A DNA stretch of 17,435 bases, from positions 1-17,435 of the forward strand of contig JAIRMK010000051.1 in assembly GCA_031258755.1 (NCBI GenBank), written 5' to 3'. Position numbers and translations under genes: made by a program. The stretch comes from Prevotellaceae bacterium (GTDB lineage Bacteria; Bacteroidota; Bacteroidia; Bacteroidales; UBA932). Shown piece by piece: positions 14,931 through 17,435 of this stretch; positions within the stretch are counted from its first letter, which is position 1; every line of letters starts with the position of its first letter. The notes beneath the pieces were generated by a model. It ran no database searches, had not been told where the DNA came from, and was given only the letters and a program-made list of their open reading frames with translations.

Positions 14931-15800
14931 TTAAGGACGCTGCGGAAAGCCGTATTCTTCTTCTAAAACGACAGACTGCCGGCTAATGGTATAAGCGCCG
15001 AAAATACCCAGTGCGCCACCGCTAATATTTCCGGGCACATTGGCAGGCGGGCCGGCAAACAGGGGATTGCCGCCATTTATCTCACGTTTCGCCGCACGCA
15101 GGAAATCATAATACGCCCGGCTCAGTACATTCAACTCAAAAGTAATTGTATCGCCGGTATAGAGGTGGATTTTCTCATCTTCGTCCCAACCCAGCTCCTC
15201 CTGAATAAAGAAAACCGGGAAGTTGATATATTGTCTCTCCGCCGCAGTTTCACCAAAAACATTGACATAATAACGTTGAATTTTATCGGTATATTTCATA
15301 CCGTTAATGTATAAATGTGCGCCAAAGGTATTAGGGCCGGGCTGGTCCTGAAAATGGGCGAAAATAGACCACACAGAGTCTTTGGTCGTTGACGTAGCCA
15401 AACGCAATGTAACAGAATCAAGGACATGCATGGCCGGAACTGTAGTTTGGGCAGTATAGTGTTCGGGAATACCATTTCCGTCGAAGTCAAGTTCCACATC
15501 CAACACATAGGTTTCCCCCGGTACACCAACGAACGATGCATTTGTGGCATATCGACCGTCACCCAACGAAAATAAACGCGCTTCATTTATTTTCACAATG
15601 GCATCGGAATAAGTTTTAATCTCCTCATTTCCGAAATAACCGATAGTTCGCGAAACGGAGATGACATGCTGCATGGCGTCGGTAGTAATATAACCGGTAA
15701 TCACCAGGCGCGGCGCAGCATTATCGGTGATTATATTCATCCGTTCCGTACAGGCGGCGCACAAAAGGAGACAGGATATCAGAATAAAAAAATTACGCAT
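14931..15800 (-). CDS. DUF4249 domain lipoprotein, partner of TonB-dependent receptor
   Basis: A 289-residue protein with a short lipoprotein signal peptide: MRNFF, a hydrophobic stretch, then LCAAC with the lipidated cysteine probably C17. The mature part is beta-rich. It begins RLVITGYITTDAMQHVISVSRT (31-52), typical of the start of DUF4249, and has GETYVLDVEL (95-104). Family members are short, outer-membrane-linked lipoproteins encoded next to TonB-dependent receptors in Bacteroidota. Their ligand is unknown, and surface exposure is plausible but not shown here. It lies 3 nt after the receptor stop (15804-15806), so the two are co-transcribed and probably work together at the outer membrane. 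ATG start at 15800-15798. Confidence 0.85.
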   Translation of the reverse strand: MRNFFILISCLLLCAACTERMNIITDNAAPRLVITGYITTDAMQHVISVSRTIGYFGNEEIKTYSDAIVKINEARLFSLGDGRYATNASFVGVPGETYVLDVELDFDGNGIPEHYTAQTTVPAMHVLDSVTLRLATSTTKDSVWSIFAHFQDQPGPNTFGAHLYINGMKYTDKIQRYYVNVFGETAAERQYINFPVFFIQEELGWDEDEKIHLYTGDTITFELNVLSRAYYDFLRAAKREINGGNPLFAGPPANVPGNISGGALGIFGAYTISRQSVVLEEEYGFPQRP

Positions 15801-15803
15801 GAT

Positions 15804-17435
15804 TTATTTCATATTAAAACTTAACGTATAGGTTATAGAAGGCACCACACTGAACAGATAAGTCATTTGTGCATATTGGCTATTGGTATCGGCGTCCGTT
15901 TTAAAATTAATAGTCCATGGATTTTTGCGGCCATAGAGGTTGTAAATGGAAAAATTCAACGCATGGCGCCATTTCTTATGAGGCGTCAACTTCCCGAGCT
16001 GCCAGTCAAGCGACACATCCATGCGGTGATAATCGGGGAAACGGTAAGTGTTTCGGGCGGTATAGACCGGGATATAATCGTAACCGAAAAGATAACGGGC
16101 CTCAGGGAAAGTAACAGGCTGACCGGTACTATACACCCAGTTGGCCGACATGGTAAGCCGTTCAGTAAAAGCGTAAGAAAGCACAATATTGACAGTGTTC
16201 GGCCGGTCGTACGGGGCTGAGTAATCCTTCCCATCATTAATTTCAGGGACATTCCTGAATGCGCGGGAATAAGTATAGCTAAGCCATCCGGTGAGGTTAC
16301 CGGTATTTTTCCGAACCATAAATTCAAGCCCATAGTTCGTACCTGATCCCATCCTGATCTCTGTTTCTATAATGTTATTCATCACCACATGCGGATGGTC
16401 TTTAAAGTCGATCACATGACGAAGCGACTTGTAATAGGCTTCCAGAGAAACTTCAAAACGATTATCCCATACATTGGCAAATACACCGGCCGCCAACTGG
16501 TGCGCCGTTTCGGGCTTAATCGTACGGTTTGAAGGCACCCATATCTCAAGCGGAGAGCCGGACGTAGAGGTAGAAAGCAGATGTATAAACTGCATGGTGC
16601 GCGAATACGAGGCTTTTACAGACACCGCATCACTAAACACATAAGTCATGCCCACACGCGGCTCAAGCCCATAATAATGGTTATAAAATTTTCCGGAAGG
16701 AACGCGCAAAGAGTCCACCAGCACATAATTGCCGTCCACCCGGTATTCGGTAGTAGGGCCAACATTGTCAAACCGTGTAGCCCGCAGGCCGTATTTCAAG
16801 GTCAGCCGTTCAAAAAGCGTATGCTGTCCGGAAAAATAAACGGCATTTTCCCATGCCTGCTTTTTAGCAATATTGATGGCGTATTCACTGGATCCATCCG
16901 TAATGGCATAAGCATTCCCCGGCTTGAACCATTTATAATCGGTAGCCCAACCAAAGCGAAAAGAGTCATTTCCGGAAAGCCAGATCACATCAGCCCGCGC
17001 ACCCATATTGTAAATGCCGGCTTTCCATTCGGCTACAAGCGCCGGAGAGTCGGCGGACATAAGGTAATCATAACCGCTGCCCAACCATTCGGTTTGCAGG
17101 TAAATATTTTCGGAAAACAAATGTTTCCATTGCAGGGTGCCGGCCATATTTCCAAAGCCAATCCCTATTTCACCGCCGCCATATTTGTCGCGACCGTAAT
17201 AACCGGTAAACGACAGGAAATTTTTATGGTCTATCCGGGCCTGCACCTTAGCATTCAAATCATAGAAATAAAGCGACACATCATGCAAAGATTTGTCTGT
17301 GGACAAAGGAAGGAAAACATCGGCATACGTGCGTCGTCCGGTAAGCAGGAAAGTGGCGCGACCGGGCGCCAGCGGCCCTTGCAGGGCGAGGCGGCTGGCA
17401 ATAAGACCGATGCCGGCATTCATGCCAAATTCATC
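15804..17435 (-). CDS. TonB-dependent receptor, C-terminal beta-barrel part (5' truncated by window)
   Basis: The frame is open to the window edge, with residues DEFG before the internal Met at 17423, so the true start is outside. About 543 residues are visible. They are the barrel of a TonB-dependent outer-membrane receptor: alternating amphipathic strands, the barrel-entry segment GIGLIASRLALQGPL, GLEFMVRKNTGNLTGWLSYTYSRA (a typical late barrel strand pair), and a terminal strand ending in YTLSFNMK. The plug, TonB box and any carboxypeptidase-like N-terminal domain would lie beyond the edge. It imports a large or scarce substrate with energy from TonB-ExbBD. The substrate is unknown; pairing with DUF4249 rather than SusD argues against a standard polysaccharide locus. 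Confidence 0.9.
   Translation of the reverse strand, partial: DEFGMNAGIGLIASRLALQGPLAPGRATFLLTGRRTYADVFLPLSTDKSLHDVSLYFYDLNAKVQARIDHKNFLSFTGYYGRDKYGGGEIGIGFGNMAGTLQWKHLFSENIYLQTEWLGSGYDYLMSADSPALVAEWKAGIYNMGARADVIWLSGNDSFRFGWATDYKWFKPGNAYAITDGSSEYAINIAKKQAWENAVYFSGQHTLFERLTLKYGLRATRFDNVGPTTEYRVDGNYVLVDSLRVPSGKFYNHYYGLEPRVGMTYVFSDAVSVKASYSRTMQFIHLLSTSTSGSPLEIWVPSNRTIKPETAHQLAAGVFANVWDNRFEVSLEAYYKSLRHVIDFKDHPHVVMNNIIETEIRMGSGTNYGLEFMVRKNTGNLTGWLSYTYSRAFRNVPEINDGKDYSAPYDRPNTVNIVLSYAFTERLTMSANWVYSTGQPVTFPEARYLFGYDYIPVYTARNTYRFPDYHRMDVSLDWQLGKLTPHKKWRHALNFSIYNLYGRKNPWTINFKTDADTNSQYAQMTYLFSVVPSITYTLSFNMK

Noticed and set aside
14246..17435. Thiamine uptake locus made of the kinase plus the TonB receptor
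   Set aside because: The genes are on opposite strands and converge, no PnuT-like transporter is present, and the receptor is paired with DUF4249 instead.
1..17435. Defence island, prophage, transposon or CRISPR array
   Set aside because: No integrase, transposase, phage structural gene, regularly spaced repeats or defence effector is visible. The partial PD-(D/E)XK protein at the left edge alone is not enough.

Overview
The window looks like chromosomal DNA of a Bacteroidota bacterium, most likely order Bacteroidales. The basis is the long-form urocanase, a TonB-dependent receptor paired with a DUF4249 lipoprotein, the M23 peptidase / short MerR / NIF3 / zinc-ribbon operon beside alaS, the lack of strong Shine-Dalgarno sequences, and promoters of the Bacteroidota type (TTTG, 19-21 nt, TAnnTTTG). 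No rRNA, tRNA, CRISPR, IS element or phage gene was seen. No gene-free stretch exceeds about 150 bp.

Layout. (1) 1-284: the C-terminal end of a PD-(D/E)XK nuclease-like protein. (2) 336-4260, minus strand: a tight five-gene operon reading M23 peptidase B, M23 peptidase A, MerR-type regulator, NIF3/DUF34 protein, coiled-coil zinc-ribbon protein. (3) 4261-4369: a divergent promoter region with interleaved promoters and a 19-bp dyad inside the promoter spacer of the M23 operon. (4) 4370-11385, plus strand: alaS, hutU, an LptF/LptG-family permease and fmt, every junction a 4-8 nt overlap. (5) 11369-14101, minus strand: a DPM1-like GT2 glycosyltransferase followed by a GT-C/ArnT-like membrane glycosyltransferase, whose tail overlaps that of fmt by 17 bp. 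(6) 14246-14881, plus strand: thiamine diphosphokinase. (7) 14931-17435, minus strand: a TonB-dependent receptor (N-terminus beyond the window) and a DUF4249 lipoprotein.

How the parts work together. AlaRS and Fmt serve translation. They sit in one coupled chain with a catabolic enzyme (urocanase) and a lipopolysaccharide-export permease, which is an odd mix. The GT2/GT-C pair is a familiar division of labour: one enzyme loads a sugar onto a polyprenyl phosphate, the other moves it to an acceptor outside the inner membrane. The M23 operon probably serves envelope or peptidoglycan remodelling, with its own MerR regulator.

The best candidate for something undescribed is the M23/MerR/NIF3/zinc-ribbon operon and its control region. 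A dyad GGTTTTT-N5-AAAAACC (4300-4318) fills the 20-nt spacer of the operon's promoter, which is where MerR proteins classically bind, and it also overlaps the alaS promoter. This is inference from sequence only, and the dyad is AT-rich.
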